From the NCBI GenBank assembly GCA_004352715.1, contig SCFE01000055.1, positions 767,273 through 831,272 of the forward strand: a stretch of 64,000 nucleotides of DNA, written 5' to 3'. The position numbers were made by a program, and so were the translations under genes. This document shows positions 63,478-64,000 of the stretch, in pieces. The notes under the pieces are model-generated. The model was not told where the DNA came from and searched no databases. It was given only the letters and a program-made list of their open reading frames with translations. Each line of letters starts with the position of its first letter. Positions within the stretch are counted from its first letter, which is position 1. This stretch comes from Hofstenia miamia. Lineage: Eukaryota; Xenacoelomorpha; Acoela.

Positions 63478-64000
63478 TTAACACATTGACTGCCATGTCT
63501 CCAGATAAGTGGAGATCTGGCCTTTCTCAAATGTGCCATGTATCCACAAAAGAGGATGCAACTTATTTTCTGATTTTAAGGCTGTATACTACATTCTGGA
63601 TGCACCCAATGCATTTTCTTATGGTGTTTATTATGTGTGGCATGCTGGGGAATGTTTTTGAAATCCTTGTTGGCATAGTGTCGTTTTTTTTTCTTAGATA
63701 AACTTTTTTTAATTCCCTCTCTCTTAGTAAATATTTTATGTATAATATAAACTTGCAAATGTATATTTATGAGTGTTTTACTACATTAAAATTCAACTGA
63801 TGAGGTACAAAAAGTTTTATATCTGCTGTTTATTCATTAGTTTTATTCTCATGGATGGAGATGAAACATTCATAACACATTTGGGGTTGATCTTCACAAC
63901 TAGGGCAATAGAACACGGTTTTTTTATTTTTCTTCCTGGCTGCTTTACTTCCTAATTCCTTTGTAAATTTTTCATAGCATGGCTTAGAGGCAAGAGTCCT
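63478..64000 (-). mobile_element. piggyBac-like transposon, 3' end, cut by window edge
   Basis: It starts at a TTAA (63478-63481), the obligate piggyBac target, followed by CACATTGACTGCC and a small hairpin CCAGAT...ATCTGG (63501-63520). About 350 bases further is the stop codon of a minus-strand transposase C-terminus that runs off the window. The order stop codon, 3' untranslated stretch, subterminal hairpin, TTAA fits the 3' end of a piggyBac-family element. The other terminus is beyond 64000. Confidence 0.7.
63830..64000 (-). CDS. piggyBac-type transposase, C-terminal zinc-binding end (partial)
   Basis: Minus-strand frame open from the window edge to a TAA at 63830-63832, 56 codons visible. 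A Lys/Arg-rich stretch (KAARKKNKK) precedes FYCPSCEDQPQMCYECF and a His five residues after the last Cys. The spacing C-x2-C-x6-C-x2-C...H is the cysteine-rich zinc-binding domain that closes piggyBac-family transposases and binds the transposon ends. No stop or frameshift lies in the visible part, unlike the Tc1 copy, so this element could be young. The DDD catalytic domain lies beyond the edge, so intactness cannot be judged. Confidence 0.8.
   Translation of the reverse strand, partial: RTLASKPCYEKFTKELGSKAARKKNKKTVFYCPSCEDQPQMCYECFISIHENKTNE

Noticed and set aside
1-64000. CRISPR arrays, operons, rRNA or tRNA genes, prokaryotic or phage content
   Set aside because: Nothing of this kind seen. 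The repeats are microsatellites or transposon-derived and the exon structure is eukaryotic.

Overview
This looks like an intron-rich, AT-rich animal nuclear scaffold. There are no operons or prokaryotic genes. Coding signal is limited to small exons with canonical GT/AG splice sites. The rest is filled by decayed DNA transposons, foldback elements, a non-LTR retrotransposon remnant and about twenty (TA)n arrays, four of which contain assembly gaps (64, 1000, 1000 and 162 N). Very large introns, (TA)n arrays and Tc1, piggyBac and endonuclease-type LINE remnants would fit a lophotrochozoan such as a cephalopod mollusc. That is inference; nothing here fixes the species.

The one host gene I can support lies on the + strand: three exons (10897-11055, 52438-52548, 58480-58695) of an immunoglobulin-superfamily protein. 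All three are multiples of three and have phase-1 boundaries at both ends. The first ends one Ig domain (DSGQYRC). The second and third together make one complete Ig domain, split between strands B and C. The intervening introns are about 41.4 kb and 5.9 kb. Neither the start nor the end of the gene is in the window. A possible fourth, broken Ig fragment (DAGK/YTCAANFG) lies inside the large intron near 26.9 kb.

Layout: 1-10.9 kb is upstream intron or intergenic DNA holding a LINE fragment (about 3.86-4.53 kb, minus strand) and two small repeats (6.33 and 6.9 kb). 11.06-52.4 kb is the large intron. It holds two 1000-N gaps, a dispersed repeat present in two opposite copies (16.3 and 23.9 kb), a Tc1-like element with nested IR/DR ends (19.1-20.8 kb), a long-TIR element (39.2-40.1 kb), a foldback MITE family (42.65 and 50.2 kb) and a second copy of the 6.33 kb repeat (48.3 kb). 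52.5-58.5 kb is the second intron, with a possible misassembly at a gap edge. 58.7-63.4 kb has no recognised exon but holds a long-TIR element at 62.1 kb. From 63.48 kb to the window edge is the 3' end of a piggyBac-like transposon whose transposase C-terminus is still open.

I see no evidence of a new multi-gene system. The most informative points are the Ig exon architecture, the nearly perfect foldback hairpin at 42.7 kb, the IR/DR Tc1 element with homopolymer-biased corruption, and the repeated gap-edge sequence at 52.65/56.41 kb.
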